Positions 8,259 through 17,354 are shown, numbered from the stretch's first letter. The stretch is DNA of 64,000 nucleotides from Mongoliitalea lutea (GCF_014652135.1 NZ_BMYF01000004.1:174797-238796); one strand, 5' to 3'. Numbers and translations are program-made. The notes: a model not told the origin generated them from the letters alone.

Positions 8259-9645
8259 ATTAAAATTAACCGTTGGTTGGCTATTTTTCATAGGGATTAT
8301 TGGCTTGGCACATAGCCAAGAGCAAGAAGAGAAAAAAGAGAGCCCAAGTACTCCTCCAACTGGACAGATCATTGATAAGATTGTAGCCAAAGTCAACAAC
8401 TATATCCTGTTGGAATCCGAGGTGCAACAAGCATTTATTGAAGCTGTTGCTTCTCAAAGTCAGCAAGGTTTTGAGGCACCTACCCGCTGCGAGGTATTTG
8501 AATCTTTATTGATCAATAAGTTGATGGTAGCCAAAGCAGAACTTGATTCTGTTATGGTATCAGATGCAGAGGTCATATTTGAAGCAGACCAGCGTTTCTC
8601 GATGATGATGCAACAGTTTGGTGGTGATGAAAATATTCTCATCGAAGCTTATGGAAAGACTGCTGACCAAATGAAAAGTGAAATTGAGTCCGCCTTGCGG
8701 GAACAAAAAGTCATAGGAAAGATGCAGCAAAAAATCATTGCTGATTTAACTGTATCACCTGCTGAGGTCCGTAGATTTTTCAATGCTATTCCCCGTGACT
8801 CTCTTCCTTTTTTCTCAGCAGAGGTTACAGTTGGTCAAATTGTTCGGAAACCTATCGTTAACGAAAAAGCAAAAGAAGAGGTACGGAAACGTATGCTTAA
8901 TTTTAAGCGGATGATTGAAGATGGATTGACGGATTTTCAATCTTTAGCACGGGAATACTCTGAGGATCCTATGTCAGCCATACAAGGAGGCGAACTTGGT
9001 TTCTTTAGGAGGGGAGAATTGGCGCCAGAATTTGAAGCTACGGCACTTGGTCTTAGACCAGGAGAAATCAGCGATCCAGTAGAAACCATGTTTGGAATTC
9101 ATATGATTCAGCTATTGGAAAGAAGGGGTAATTCTTATAACTCCCGTCATATTCTGATCAAACCACAGCCGAGTGAGGATGATATCTTAAAAGCTGAACG
9201 CTTCCTTGATAGTTTGAGAACAGAAATCATGGCTGGAAAAATTGAATTTCCTAAAGCTGCCAAAGACCATTCAAACGATCGGGCAACTTCCGATAATGGT
9301 GGATTCTTTGCAGACCCTATGACACAATCTAATAGATTAACCCTACGTACCTTAGAGGATCCAATTCTTTATTTTACGTTGGATACCATGAAAGTTGGAT
9401 CCATCACAAAACCTATCCGTTTTGAAGATGAGCGCGAAGGGCCTCAGGTGCGGATACTCTATTACAAGCAACGCTATCCCGCACACCGTGCCAACTTAAC
9501 AGATGACTACGAAAAGCTTAAAGCCGCTACACGTAGAAAGAAAGAAGAGGAACTGTTGAGCAGATGGTTCTTATCTGCCAAAGAGGAGGTGTTTATTGAT
9601 ATTGATCCATCATACGATCGCTGTAATGCTTTACAAGATCGTTAA
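8251..9645 (+). CDS. SurA-like periplasmic peptidylprolyl isomerase
   Basis: 464 residues with a cleavable signal peptide (hydrophobic run to GLAHSQ). A SurA N-terminal domain opens with DKIVAKVNNYILLESEVQQA. The first parvulin domain (about 185-290) ends FGIHMIQLLERRG; the second begins SRHILIKPQPSEDD and includes DNGGFFADP. This is the layout of SurA, which escorts outer membrane proteins through the periplasm. It overlaps the upstream lipoprotein gene by 8 bases and is the last gene of the run, followed by a strong terminator. Confidence 0.88.
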   Translation: MNKLKLTVGWLFFIGIIGLAHSQEQEEKKESPSTPPTGQIIDKIVAKVNNYILLESEVQQAFIEAVASQSQQGFEAPTRCEVFESLLINKLMVAKAELDSVMVSDAEVIFEADQRFSMMMQQFGGDENILIEAYGKTADQMKSEIESALREQKVIGKMQQKIIADLTVSPAEVRRFFNAIPRDSLPFFSAEVTVGQIVRKPIVNEKAKEEVRKRMLNFKRMIEDGLTDFQSLAREYSEDPMSAIQGGELGFFRRGELAPEFEATALGLRPGEISDPVETMFGIHMIQLLERRGNSYNSRHILIKPQPSEDDILKAERFLDSLRTEIMAGKIEFPKAAKDHSNDRATSDNGGFFADPMTQSNRLTLRTLEDPILYFTLDTMKVGSITKPIRFEDEREGPQVRILYYKQRYPAHRANLTDDYEKLKAATRRKKEEELLSRWFLSAKEEVFIDIDPSYDRCNALQDR

Positions 9646-9654
9646 TAAAGAAAT

Positions 9655-9689
9655 AAAAAAAGGCTCAGTTTTAAATTGAGCCTTTTTTT
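9655..9689. terminator. Bidirectional rho-independent terminator
   Basis: Stem GGCTCA (9662-9667) with TGAGCC (9677-9682), flanked by an A run on the left and a T run on the right. It lies between two convergent genes and can serve both. Confidence 0.85.
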
Positions 9690-9713
9690 ATTTCTTTATG
9701 TTTTTTTATATAA

Positions 9714-10646
9714 TTAGCTTTGGACATTAATGAGCGTCTCTCTTCTTCTCATCTTTCCTGCTGGCAATCCATACATCATTTTGAATCTCCTACAGAAGTA
9801 TGCGGTATCTTTATAACCTACTTCTTTACCTATATCACGAATACTTTTCTTTGAAGTCCGAAGCAACTCTACCGCTGCCTCCATACGCTGGTATTCAATG
9901 TAATCTTGTGGGTTAATTCCTGTTAACATTTTAAAATATTGACCAACATAATCCTCAGATACATTTGCAACCTTTGCCAATACTTTATTTGATAGGTCTC
10001 CACCAATATTTTTCTTAATATAATTGAAGAGATCGATCAAGCGAGGATCTTTAAAATAAGTACTATTTGTCGACAACTCCTCCATAAATAATCTGTTTTT
10101 CAGAATATGTCGAACAATTTCAATCACCAACAACTCAGAATGCACTTTCAAAACTCGCTCTTTTCCTGGAGTACTTTGCTCTGACTCCTTCACTATATCC
10201 TCCACAATAGTTGCCAGACGATCATTAAAACGAATCACAAAAGGAGGAATTCCTAATGAATTGAAAAAATTAACTACATCGAACACCTTAGCCTCAAAGT
10301 TAACAATTGAAATACAATCTTCTTCCAAAGACTTAATTTCACGAAAACTGACGGTCTGTAAGAACTTTCTTTTTTGATCCAAAAAACCTTCATTATCCAC
10401 TTCAGTCTTTTTGTGCCCTGAGCCAAAAGTTATCTGTGTTGCCCTTCCTGCTGGAATAAACAAAATCTCACCTTCATTGACAAGTTCCTGATCCTCCGAA
10501 AATTTAATAGATCCCTGATGAAGTAGTATGATAGAGTTTTCTGTTTCTACATAATCGGCGACAGTTATAGTCCTTTCGATTTTATAATTTGTTCCTTTCA
10601 AAAAACGAACTCCTACTGATTCGATGACTTTATTGTAATATTCCAT
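9714..10646 (-). CDS. AraC-family transcriptional regulator
   Basis: 310 residues. The C-terminal 100 residues form the double helix-turn-helix of AraC/XylS proteins: VLAKVANVSEDYVGQYFK then KSIRDIGKEVGYKDTAYFCRRFK, with the usual YGLPAGKMRRR end. The N-terminal part (HQGSIKFSEDQELVNEGEI, FIPAGRATQITFG) looks like a cupin-type sensor domain. Ligand unknown. It stands alone: the acyl-CoA dehydrogenase gene upstream on the same strand ends in its own terminator, and the convergent surA-like gene lies downstream. Confidence 0.88.
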   Translation of the reverse strand: MEYYNKVIESVGVRFLKGTNYKIERTITVADYVETENSIILLHQGSIKFSEDQELVNEGEILFIPAGRATQITFGSGHKKTEVDNEGFLDQKRKFLQTVSFREIKSLEEDCISIVNFEAKVFDVVNFFNSLGIPPFVIRFNDRLATIVEDIVKESEQSTPGKERVLKVHSELLVIEIVRHILKNRLFMEELSTNSTYFKDPRLIDLFNYIKKNIGGDLSNKVLAKVANVSEDYVGQYFKMLTGINPQDYIEYQRMEAAVELLRTSKKSIRDIGKEVGYKDTAYFCRRFKMMYGLPAGKMRRRETLINVQS

Positions 10647-10737
10647 GACGTATAGCGTAGCGGTTAGAGTTGTAAAACTAAATTATTTTTCTAAATTTAA
10701 GTCGAAAAAGTAAATAATTATTCAAAATAGCACAAAA

Positions 10738-10767
10738 AAAGGCATAAAAGTTAAATTTTATGCCTTT
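10738..10767 (-). terminator. Terminator after acyl-CoA dehydrogenase
   Basis: Perfect 12-bp stem AAAGGCATAAAA / TTTTATGCCTTT with a 6-base loop, 18 bases beyond the dehydrogenase stop. On the minus strand it is followed by a T tract. Confidence 0.85.
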
Positions 10768-10784
10768 AATACCACACCGTTAAT

Positions 10785-11924
10785 CTATTTCAAAATACCT
10801 CGGGATATTACTATTTTCTGTATTTCACTCGTTCCCTCGTAAATTTGGGTGATTTTAGCATCTCTCATCAAGCGCTCCACATGGTATTCTTTTACATAGC
10901 CATAACCACCATGCACTTGAACTGCCTCTACAGTAACATTCATCGCAACCTCAGATGCATATAATTTTGCCATAGCACTGGCATGTGCATAGTCTTGACC
11001 ACTATCTTTTAACCAAGCAGATTTTAAAACAAGCAATCGCGCTGCTTCAATTTGAGTAGCCATATCCGCTAGTTTGAATTGAATAGCCTGATGCTGACTG
11101 ATAGTTTTTCCAAATGCCTTTCTTTCTTTAGAGTAAGCCAAAGCCAACTCATAAGCGCCGGAAGCAATTCCTAGTGCCTGTGCAGCAATCCCAATTCTTC
11201 CACCATTTAAAGTTTCCATGGCAAAGGTAAAACCAAAGCCTTCCTCTCCTATTCTATTTTCTACAGGTACCTTTACATCTGTAAACATCAAGGAATGGGT
11301 ATCAGAGCCTCTGATTCCTAATTTATCTTCCTTCTTACCAATCACAAAGCCATCCCAACCCTTTTCAACAATAAATGCAGAAATGCCTTTATGCCCTTTT
11401 TCTACATCGGTCTGGGCAATTACTAAGTAAACGGATGCCGTATTTCCATTAGTAATCCAGTTTTTAGTACCGTTGAGGATATAATAATCACCGTTGAGTT
11501 CGGCAGTTGTTTTTTGGGAAGTAGCATCAGAACCAGCTTCTGGTTCTGACAAGCAAAAAGCACCGATAATTTCCCCCGTAGCCAATGGCTTCAAGTATTT
11601 TTCTTTCTGGGCTTCTGTACCATATTTTTCAAGGCCCCAGCAAACCAAGGAATTATTAACTGACATGGAAACAGAAGCAGAAGCATCAATCTTGGAAATC
11701 TCTTCCATTGCCAATACATAGGAAATGGTATCCATACCACCACCATTATATTTCGGATCTACCATCATGCCCATAAAGCCCAATTCTCCCATTTTTTTAA
11801 TTTGCTCGTAGGGAAATCTAGCTTCGGTATCTCTTTCAATAACCTCTGGCAATAACTCTGTTTGGGCAAAATCTCTCGCCGCGTCCCGCACCGCTAGGTG
11901 CTCCTCTGTGTATTCAAAATGCAT
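10785..11924 (-). CDS. Acyl-CoA dehydrogenase (short-chain type)
   Basis: 379 residues, full length for the family. FAD- and substrate-binding signatures are present: GAFCLSEPEAGSDA, NGTKNWITNG, and QVHGGYGYVKEYHVERLMRD. The C-terminal IYEGTSEIQKIVISRGIL carries the Glu expected to act as catalytic base. It would oxidise acyl-CoA to trans-2-enoyl-CoA in fatty acid or branched-chain amino acid breakdown, passing electrons to ETF. It is transcribed alone. An AAACCCAAATA element 13 bases before the ATG resembles the element in front of the acetate-region genes at 50-58 kb. Confidence 0.92.
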   Translation of the reverse strand: MHFEYTEEHLAVRDAARDFAQTELLPEVIERDTEARFPYEQIKKMGELGFMGMMVDPKYNGGGMDTISYVLAMEEISKIDASASVSMSVNNSLVCWGLEKYGTEAQKEKYLKPLATGEIIGAFCLSEPEAGSDATSQKTTAELNGDYYILNGTKNWITNGNTASVYLVIAQTDVEKGHKGISAFIVEKGWDGFVIGKKEDKLGIRGSDTHSLMFTDVKVPVENRIGEEGFGFTFAMETLNGGRIGIAAQALGIASGAYELALAYSKERKAFGKTISQHQAIQFKLADMATQIEAARLLVLKSAWLKDSGQDYAHASAMAKLYASEVAMNVTVEAVQVHGGYGYVKEYHVERLMRDAKITQIYEGTSEIQKIVISRGILK

Positions 11925-11937
11925 ATAAACGATTGAT

Positions 11938-11948
11938 TATTTGGGTTT
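11938..11948 (-). promoter_or_regulatory. AAACCCAAATA element before acyl-CoA dehydrogenase
   Basis: On the coding strand it reads AAACCCAAATA, one A short of the AAACCCAAAATA element found before the porin and InsA-like genes. It lies 13 bases before the ATG. Function unknown; could be coincidence. Confidence 0.35.
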
Positions 11949-11980
11949 AACTTATTAGAATTCGAATTTAGCACCAAAAA

Positions 11981-12010
11981 AAATAAGGGACAATGAATTG
12001 CCCCTTATTT
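11981..12010 (-). terminator. Terminator after zinc metallopeptidase
   Basis: Stem AAATAAGGG-CAAT with ATTG-CCCTTATTT, followed on the minus strand by a long T tract (the A run at 11975-11983). About 30 bases past the metallopeptidase stop. Confidence 0.8.
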
Positions 12011-12040
12011 GTAAACTCAAATTGCGGTTTTCAGTTTCTT

Positions 12041-12727
12041 TTAGTCTCTATTCCCAAAGAATACCATAATATAATAGGCTAACGTCACCAAAGAAGCTAA
12101 AGCAGCTACCACATACGTCATGGCTGCCCACTTCAAAGCATCTTTTGACATAGCGTATTCATCTGCTGTGACCACATTTCTTTGCTTTACCCAGGCCAAA
12201 GCTCTGGCACTTGCATCGAATTCTACAGGGAGTGTCACCAATGTAAACAAGGTCATCACGCTATAAGAACCTACCACAATATATCCAATAAACTCATAAG
12301 GTAATCCCAATGCAAATCCACCAAACAAAGATGCTATCAATACGATATTCAATATTTTAGCACTAGCATTTTGCACTGGTACCATAGCAGAACGAAAGTT
12401 CAACCAAGTGTAGGAACGAGCGTGTTGAATGGCGTGACCACATTCGTGTGCGGAAACAGCTGCTGCTGCTGCATTTCTTCCGTAGTATACATCCGGACTC
12501 AAATTCACAGTTTTGTTCATAGGATTGTAGTGGTCCGTCAATTGACCTTCCACACTCACTACTTGAACATCATAGATGCCACTATCTGCCAACATCAATT
12601 CAGCGATTTCTTTACCTGAAAGATTGGCTTTCAAAGATGTCTGCGAGTACTTTTTGAATTTACTCTTCAATCTATTGCTGACAATAAATCCTAGAGCAGC
12701 AAAGAAGATGAAAATTAAAATAATCAT
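12041..12727 (-). CDS. Membrane zinc metallopeptidase (YugP family)
   Basis: 228 residues. An N-terminal membrane helix (MIILIFIFFAALGFIVSN) precedes the zinc motif HECGH in AVSAHECGHAIQHARSY, with further hydrophobic helices in the second half (about 125-175 and 200-225). PVEFDASARALAWV is the downstream conserved element of the YugP family. It is probably an inner membrane protease of unknown substrate. It lies 35 bases downstream of the flippase-like gene and may be cotranscribed with it; it has its own terminator. Confidence 0.88.
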   Translation of the reverse strand: MIILIFIFFAALGFIVSNRLKSKFKKYSQTSLKANLSGKEIAELMLADSGIYDVQVVSVEGQLTDHYNPMNKTVNLSPDVYYGRNAAAAAVSAHECGHAIQHARSYTWLNFRSAMVPVQNASAKILNIVLIASLFGGFALGLPYEFIGYIVVGSYSVMTLFTLVTLPVEFDASARALAWVKQRNVVTADEYAMSKDALKWAAMTYVVAALASLVTLAYYIMVFFGNRD

Positions 12728-12761
12728 AGTTTTAAATTTGTTAGCTAGTTTTATTACGAAT

Positions 12762-13763
12762 TTACGAAGTTTTGGATGCTTTCTGAGCTGTAATTTTTAA
12801 GAAATATCCCAAACTGAATAGTCCCATAATTATTACCAATAACATCTGCAAACCATGTATAATAGCCGCAAATATTTTACCATCAGCTTCTTCCAGGCCA
12901 AATACAATCAAAATATAAGCCACAAGCGCATGAAAGGTCCCAATCCCCCCCTGCACAGGAGCAACCATGCCAATACTTCCCATTACCATAACCAGTAAAA
13001 CTGAACTTAATGACAGACTGTCAGTGGCAGGGATAGCCCAAGCTACTGTAAGCATTGTTAAATAATAAGTTACCCAGATTAAAGTTGAGCTACCCCAAAA
13101 GCCCCATTGATTTTTCACATTTCTAAGACTAATAATACCACGGACAATATCTCTTAAGAAATGACGGATTTTTTTAAACGCTGAAGAATGCTGATATTTT
13201 TTGAAAATTAAAAAAAGAAACAGTAATGCTATTCCTAATCCCCCAATCACTAGTGGGAGCGCACCTGAAATTTTTCCAAATAGGACGTCGAAGGAGACCA
13301 ATTCATTGAAAAGGGTCAAAAATAGTTTTCGCTCAATAACAAAGGCAAGCAAAATAGTCACTAGCATAAAAAATAAATCTATTGTTCGCTCTAAAACGAC
13401 TGTCCCAATAAGTCCACCAAGTTGTTTTTCATCAGTTTTGACCAATACTCCGCAGCGAGCAATCTCTCCAGCGCGAGGAACTACAAGATTAGCCAAGTAA
13501 CCCACCATCAAGGCCACAAAAGCTCGAATAGTTTTAGTTTGATGTTGGGTATCTGCATCAATTAACAGTGCCCACCTCCAGGCACGCAACCAAAATCCAA
13601 TAATTGACACGATCAATGAGATGGTCAACCAAAAGAAAGAAGACTCCAAAAACATTGCAATTAAGCTATTCCAAGAGATATCTTTGTATAAAAACCAAAA
13701 TATCCAACTTGCCAGTGCAAGAGATATAACTACCTGAAAAAATTGCTTTCCTGAGACTTTCAA
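12762..13763 (-). CDS. Flippase-like / lysylphosphatidylglycerol synthase transmembrane-domain protein (UPF0104)
   Basis: 333 residues with about eight hydrophobic helices. Conserved elements include ALMVGYLANLVVPRAGEIARC, VVLERTIDLFFML and VAPVQGGIGTFHALVAYILI, typical of the UPF0104/MprF-like membrane domain. The cytoplasmic aminoacyl-transfer domain of MprF is absent, so a lipid or polyprenyl-phosphate flippase-like role is inferred. The start codon is TTG, one base after the panD stop, indicating cotranscription with panC-panD. Confidence 0.82.
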   Translation of the reverse strand: MKVSGKQFFQVVISLALASWIFWFLYKDISWNSLIAMFLESSFFWLTISLIVSIIGFWLRAWRWALLIDADTQHQTKTIRAFVALMVGYLANLVVPRAGEIARCGVLVKTDEKQLGGLIGTVVLERTIDLFFMLVTILLAFVIERKLFLTLFNELVSFDVLFGKISGALPLVIGGLGIALLFLFLIFKKYQHSSAFKKIRHFLRDIVRGIISLRNVKNQWGFWGSSTLIWVTYYLTMLTVAWAIPATDSLSLSSVLLVMVMGSIGMVAPVQGGIGTFHALVAYILIVFGLEEADGKIFAAIIHGLQMLLVIIMGLFSLGYFLKITAQKASKTS

Positions 13764-13764
13764 T

Positions 13765-14112
13765 TTAAATTAACTTGTTATGGTCATCGGGGAAGATGAC
13801 TTTTGGTTGATATTTTTTTGCATCCTCAAAATCCATTGAACAGTAAGAAATGATAATGACAACATCCCCAACTTGGGCCTTTCTAGCTGCCGGACCATTT
13901 AAACAAACCATTCCTGAACCTCGCACACCTTTAATTAGGTAGGTCTCCAATCGCTCACCATTGTTGATATTGACAATCTGAACTTTTTCATTTTCGATCA
14001 TATTGGCCGCCTCCATCAAATCCTCATCGACGGTAATGCTTCCTACATAATGTAACTCTGCTTGGGTAATTTTAACTCGGTGAATTTTCGATTTTAAAAT
14101 CTGGATTTGCAT
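13765..14112 (-). CDS. panD: Aspartate 1-decarboxylase
   Basis: 115 residues, the proenzyme of PanD. Self-cleavage occurs between Gly24 and Ser25 in HYVGSITVD, which yields the pyruvoyl group. [19 protein letters not shown] is the conserved core near the C-terminus. It makes beta-alanine from aspartate for pantothenate synthesis. It follows panC after 21 bases and abuts the flippase-like gene. Confidence 0.95.
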   Translation of the reverse strand: MQIQILKSKIHRVKITQAELHYVGSITVDEDLMEAANMIENEKVQIVNINNGERLETYLIKGVRGSGMVCLNGPAARKAQVGDVVIIISYCSMDFEDAKKYQPKVIFPDDHNKLI

Positions 14113-14133
14113 AACTTTAATTTTGCCGCAATA

Positions 14134-14982
14134 CTACAAATTAACTGGAAGGTTATCAATCAATCGCACCTCACCGATAAAACAAGCTATAACCAATGAT
14201 AATGTTTTGGTTGCATCGTAAGCAGATTGTGATTCGAGTGTGTAAGTATCCACCAATTCCAAATATTCCATCCTTGCTAAAGGTTCTTGCTTGATTAGTG
14301 TTAGAGCGTCTTGACGGGTTTGTAACCAATCGTTTCCCGCAATTAGTTCAATCTTACAAAAATTTAATATTCGATACAGCAGCCTTGCAGAAACTCTTTC
14401 ATCAGAAGTTAACCGGAGATTGCGAGACGACATGGCCAATCCATCATCTTCCCGCATTGTCGGCACGACCTCAATTTTGACATCTATAGAAAGATCCTGA
14501 ACAAGCATTTTTATAACTGCCACTTGCTGCAAATCCTTTTGACCAAAGAAAGCAACCTCAGGCTTAACAATATTTAACAACTTGGAAACCACAATTCCCA
14601 CCCCACTAAAATGCCCAGGTCTGAATGCTCCCTCCAACACTTGTTCAAGAGATCCAAAATTCATGGTCATCACTGGCTTTGTAGGATACAAATCTTCCTT
14701 AGAGGGTAAAAAAACAACATCTACTCCCTCCTCTTGAAGTAAAGACAAGTCAGCTTCGATAGTTTGTGGGTAGGTAGAAAAATCAACTATATTATTAAAT
14801 TGAAGAGGATTTACGAAGATAGAAACGACAGTGATGTCCGAAACAGACTTGGAAGCAATTACAAGTGACAAATGCCCTTGATGCAATGCCCCCATAGTAG
14901 GTACAAAGCCTATTATCTGATTATCAATTCGGTAAGAATCAAGAGTGGTTTTTAACTCCCGAATAGTTCTAGCAATTTTCAA
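14134..14982 (-). CDS. panC: Pantothenate synthetase
   Basis: 282 residues. PTMGALHQGHLSL is the ATP-binding HIGH-like motif, and FVNPLQFN, GVGIVVSKLLNIVKP, FFGQKDLQQ and AMSSRNLRL are all canonical PanC motifs. It joins pantoate and beta-alanine; the beta-alanine source panD is next in the operon. Start is TTG with no in-frame ATG nearby. A minus-strand TACATTTG promoter box (14996-15003) lies 13 bases upstream. Confidence 0.95.
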   Translation of the reverse strand: MKIARTIRELKTTLDSYRIDNQIIGFVPTMGALHQGHLSLVIASKSVSDITVVSIFVNPLQFNNIVDFSTYPQTIEADLSLLQEEGVDVVFLPSKEDLYPTKPVMTMNFGSLEQVLEGAFRPGHFSGVGIVVSKLLNIVKPEVAFFGQKDLQQVAVIKMLVQDLSIDVKIEVVPTMREDDGLAMSSRNLRLTSDERVSARLLYRILNFCKIELIAGNDWLQTRQDALTLIKQEPLARMEYLELVDTYTLESQSAYDATKTLSLVIACFIGEVRLIDNLPVNL

Positions 14983-14995
14983 TGATTGTGTTTTT

Positions 14996-15003
14996 CAAAT
15001 GTA
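14996..15003 (-). promoter_or_regulatory. -7 promoter box TACATTTG for panC-panD operon
   Basis: Minus-strand TACATTTG fits TAnnTTTG, 13 bases before the panC TTG start. Confidence 0.55.
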
Positions 15004-15063
15004 AAATAGAGGCAAAACTAGTTTATTCCCCAGAATAACAATGGTTTTGCCAGTTTTTTTTTG

Positions 15064-15071
15064 TACCTTTG
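15064..15071 (+). promoter_or_regulatory. -7 promoter box TACCTTTG for the GT5-like gene
   Basis: TACCTTTG, 32 bases before the ATG at 15104. It argues against translation beginning at 15041. Confidence 0.55.
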
Positions 15072-15103
15072 TACATTATTATTTACTACACAAACAAAAA
15101 GGT

Positions 15104-15913
15104 ATGTCAAAACTTCGTATCCTCTACGTAGCAAGTGAAATCAACCCATTCTTACAAACATCAGAAGTAGCAAATTTCGTCAGAGCTTTACCGCAGGCCA
15201 TGCAGGAAAAAGGTATGGAAATTCGTATTCTAGTTCCTAGATTTGGTTTGATTAATGAAAGAAAAAACAGATTACATGAGGTTGTTAGACTTTCTGGAAT
15301 TAACATTGCGGTGGGAGAAGAAGAAAAGCCTTTGATTATCAAGGTTGCATCAATCCCAAATGCGAAGCTTCAAGTTTATTTTATCGATAATGAAGACTAT
15401 TTTCAAAGAAAGAGCGTTTTCCATGATAAACAGGAAAAATTTTATGAAGATAACGATGAACGGGCAATTTTCTTCTGTAAAGGAGTAATCGAGACGGTAA
15501 AGAAGTTGGGCTGGGCTCCTGACATTGTACATTGCAATGATTGGATGACAAGCTTAGTTCCCATGTACTTGAAGACCACATACAAAAATGAGCCATTATT
15601 TAAGGAAACAAAATCAGTATTCGCTATTTATAATAACGGATTTACCCATAAATTTGGTGACGATTTATTTGATAAAGTTAAGATGGTCGATATTGATGAT
15701 AACATCTTGGCTCCGCTAAAATCTAAAGACTTCGAAGGTTTCCTCAAAATCGGTATGGAATATGCCGACGTTGTCATTAAGGCAGAGGATATTTCCGAAA
15801 ATTTAAACCAACTAATTGAAGAGCACTCAAAAAATAAACAGTGTGAAATTAACAGCGAAGAAGAAGAACTATTTGAAAGTTACTACAATATTTACACGGA
15901 GCTTGCCAACTAA
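15104..15913 (+). CDS. Glycogen/starch synthase N-terminal-domain (GT5-like) protein
   Basis: About 269 residues from the ATG at 15104. The start SKLRILYVASEINPF and the later PDIVHCNDWMTSLVPMYLK match the N-terminal Rossmann half of GT5 glycogen synthase. The C-terminal GT1 half is absent, and the ADP-glucose-binding KTGGL motif reads LQTSEV here, so activity as a glycogen synthase is doubtful. It may be a binding or regulatory pseudoenzyme. The DUF4270 gene begins inside its last codons and glmS follows, so it sits with cell-envelope sugar genes. Confidence 0.78.
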   Translation: MSKLRILYVASEINPFLQTSEVANFVRALPQAMQEKGMEIRILVPRFGLINERKNRLHEVVRLSGINIAVGEEEKPLIIKVASIPNAKLQVYFIDNEDYFQRKSVFHDKQEKFYEDNDERAIFFCKGVIETVKKLGWAPDIVHCNDWMTSLVPMYLKTTYKNEPLFKETKSVFAIYNNGFTHKFGDDLFDKVKMVDIDDNILAPLKSKDFEGFLKIGMEYADVVIKAEDISENLNQLIEEHSKNKQCEINSEEEELFESYYNIYTELAN

Positions 15914-17234
15914 GCTCGCTTCAGGAATACTATTATTTTCAATCATTGCTATCTCATGTTCAGATCCCTCCAGTATTGGGTTGGATCTTGACCCTAACAA
16001 TAATCAGATAGGGGTAAGTTACATTGAAATACCCCTATCTGCTAAAGTTGTTCGATTGGATACGGTTCCAAGCACCAATAATGGTCATTTGGTCTTTGGT
16101 CATGATTCGGGAGATTTCTTTGGTGAAAGCGAAGCGATTGCATACTCTAGGTTAATCTACAATAGGGATATCAATTTCCCAAATGCAAATGCCGTACTCG
16201 ATTCTGTTCGGTTCAATTTCAATGTCCGATTTGTATTAGCGGATAACCTAAGTAGCCCTCGAACCATTCGCATGCATCAATTGAAAGAGCAAATACGCGA
16301 TATCACCTACTATACAAACGATGGATTGAAATTTGAAGAAGAACCAGTTATCACCGCTAGTTTCAACTTTCAAAATAGACAAGACACCCTTGTGAGTGCA
16401 AAGGTGGATAATGAATTTGTCAGAAATTTATTTGACGAAATCAAATCAGGCAAAAACTTCACCGATATCTTTACCTTCCGGGAGTTTCTTCCAGGATTTG
16501 CATTTACAGGGGATAAAAATGAGCAAACGGCTTTTACTGTAAGACCGGGTAGTAATACAGGCATGGTGTTCTTTTACAGAAATGAAGGTGACACTGTATC
16601 TCGGACCTATCCTATAGCTACCGGACTCAATTTCAATGTAGCAAGACACTTTTCCCAATATAAAGCAAATACCACAGGTGCAGCAGTTGAAAATGTGACA
16701 CAAGCACATGTGGCATACGATGTAGGAGATAAGGTGGGTATGAAAGGACTATCCAATTTGGTTGTAAAGATTGAAACAGAAGCATTGTCAAGATTTTTGG
16801 ATACTTTACAAAACGTAACTTTCAATCGAGTGATTCTAGAGATGGGGCCTTTACAAAAAAATAGGCCGACACATCGTCCATTCGACACAAGTATCATGTA
16901 TTTTACCAATGAAACGAATAGAATTCTAAGAAGATCAGATGGAAGACAATTATTTGTTCAGCCAGATAATAGACCTCAATTTGACCCCGAAACAGGAGAG
17001 CCAGCTTCAGAGACCCCATCCCTATTATTTCATGATCGGGAAGAAAACATCATGTTGCAGTCTTTAACAGCACATGTAAATGCAATATATAGAGGAAGAC
17101 TACAAAGAAGAGACTTTCTCTTATATCCTGGACAAGCAGGGGCGGACGACTTTACCTTCTCCATGAAAGAAAACGTTTGGGATAAAAATACAATAAAACT
17201 AAAAATTTTCTATTCAAGAACGCGGGTACTTTAA
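15903..17234 (+). CDS. DUF4270 lipoprotein
   Basis: About 443 residues from a TTG at 15903, which overlaps the previous stop by 11 bases. An earlier possible start at 15816 would add about 30 basic residues ahead of the signal peptide and is less likely. The N-terminus LPTKLASGILLFSIIAISC is a lipoprotein signal with lipobox AISC. The mature start (SDPSSIGLDLDP) and beta-rich body (LDSVRFNFNVRF, NRVILEMGP, NTIKLKIFYSRTRVL) fit DUF4270, a Bacteroidota-restricted family of unknown function, probably on the outer membrane. Confidence 0.82.
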   Translation: MPTKLASGILLFSIIAISCSDPSSIGLDLDPNNNQIGVSYIEIPLSAKVVRLDTVPSTNNGHLVFGHDSGDFFGESEAIAYSRLIYNRDINFPNANAVLDSVRFNFNVRFVLADNLSSPRTIRMHQLKEQIRDITYYTNDGLKFEEEPVITASFNFQNRQDTLVSAKVDNEFVRNLFDEIKSGKNFTDIFTFREFLPGFAFTGDKNEQTAFTVRPGSNTGMVFFYRNEGDTVSRTYPIATGLNFNVARHFSQYKANTTGAAVENVTQAHVAYDVGDKVGMKGLSNLVVKIETEALSRFLDTLQNVTFNRVILEMGPLQKNRPTHRPFDTSIMYFTNETNRILRRSDGRQLFVQPDNRPQFDPETGEPASETPSLLFHDREENIMLQSLTAHVNAIYRGRLQRRDFLLYPGQAGADDFTFSMKENVWDKNTIKLKIFYSRTRVL

Positions 17235-17249
17235 CCTGCGTTTTTTTTT
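17220..17249 (+). terminator. Terminator overlapping the DUF4270 stop codon
   Basis: Stem ACGCGGGT (17220-17227) with ACCTGCGT (17234-17241, one G-T pair), then nine Ts. The left arm lies in the last sense codons and the stop codon is in the loop. Confidence 0.8.
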
Positions 17250-17327
17250 AAGTCCATAGGAATGGCATGATTTTTTAATGAAAGAGAAAAAACTGATTGA
17301 TAAAATTCACATTAATTTGAAAAAGCG

Positions 17328-17335
17328 TACTTTTG
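17328..17335 (+). promoter_or_regulatory. -7 promoter box TACTTTTG for glmS
   Basis: TACTTTTG fits TAnnTTTG, 19 bases before the glmS ATG. Confidence 0.55.
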
Positions 17336-17354
17336 GGATTATAAATTTTTAACT

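Noticed and set aside
17336..17354. glmS ribozyme in the glmS leader
   Set aside because: The leader is only about 15 bases after the promoter box, too short for a ribozyme, and no such fold is visible.
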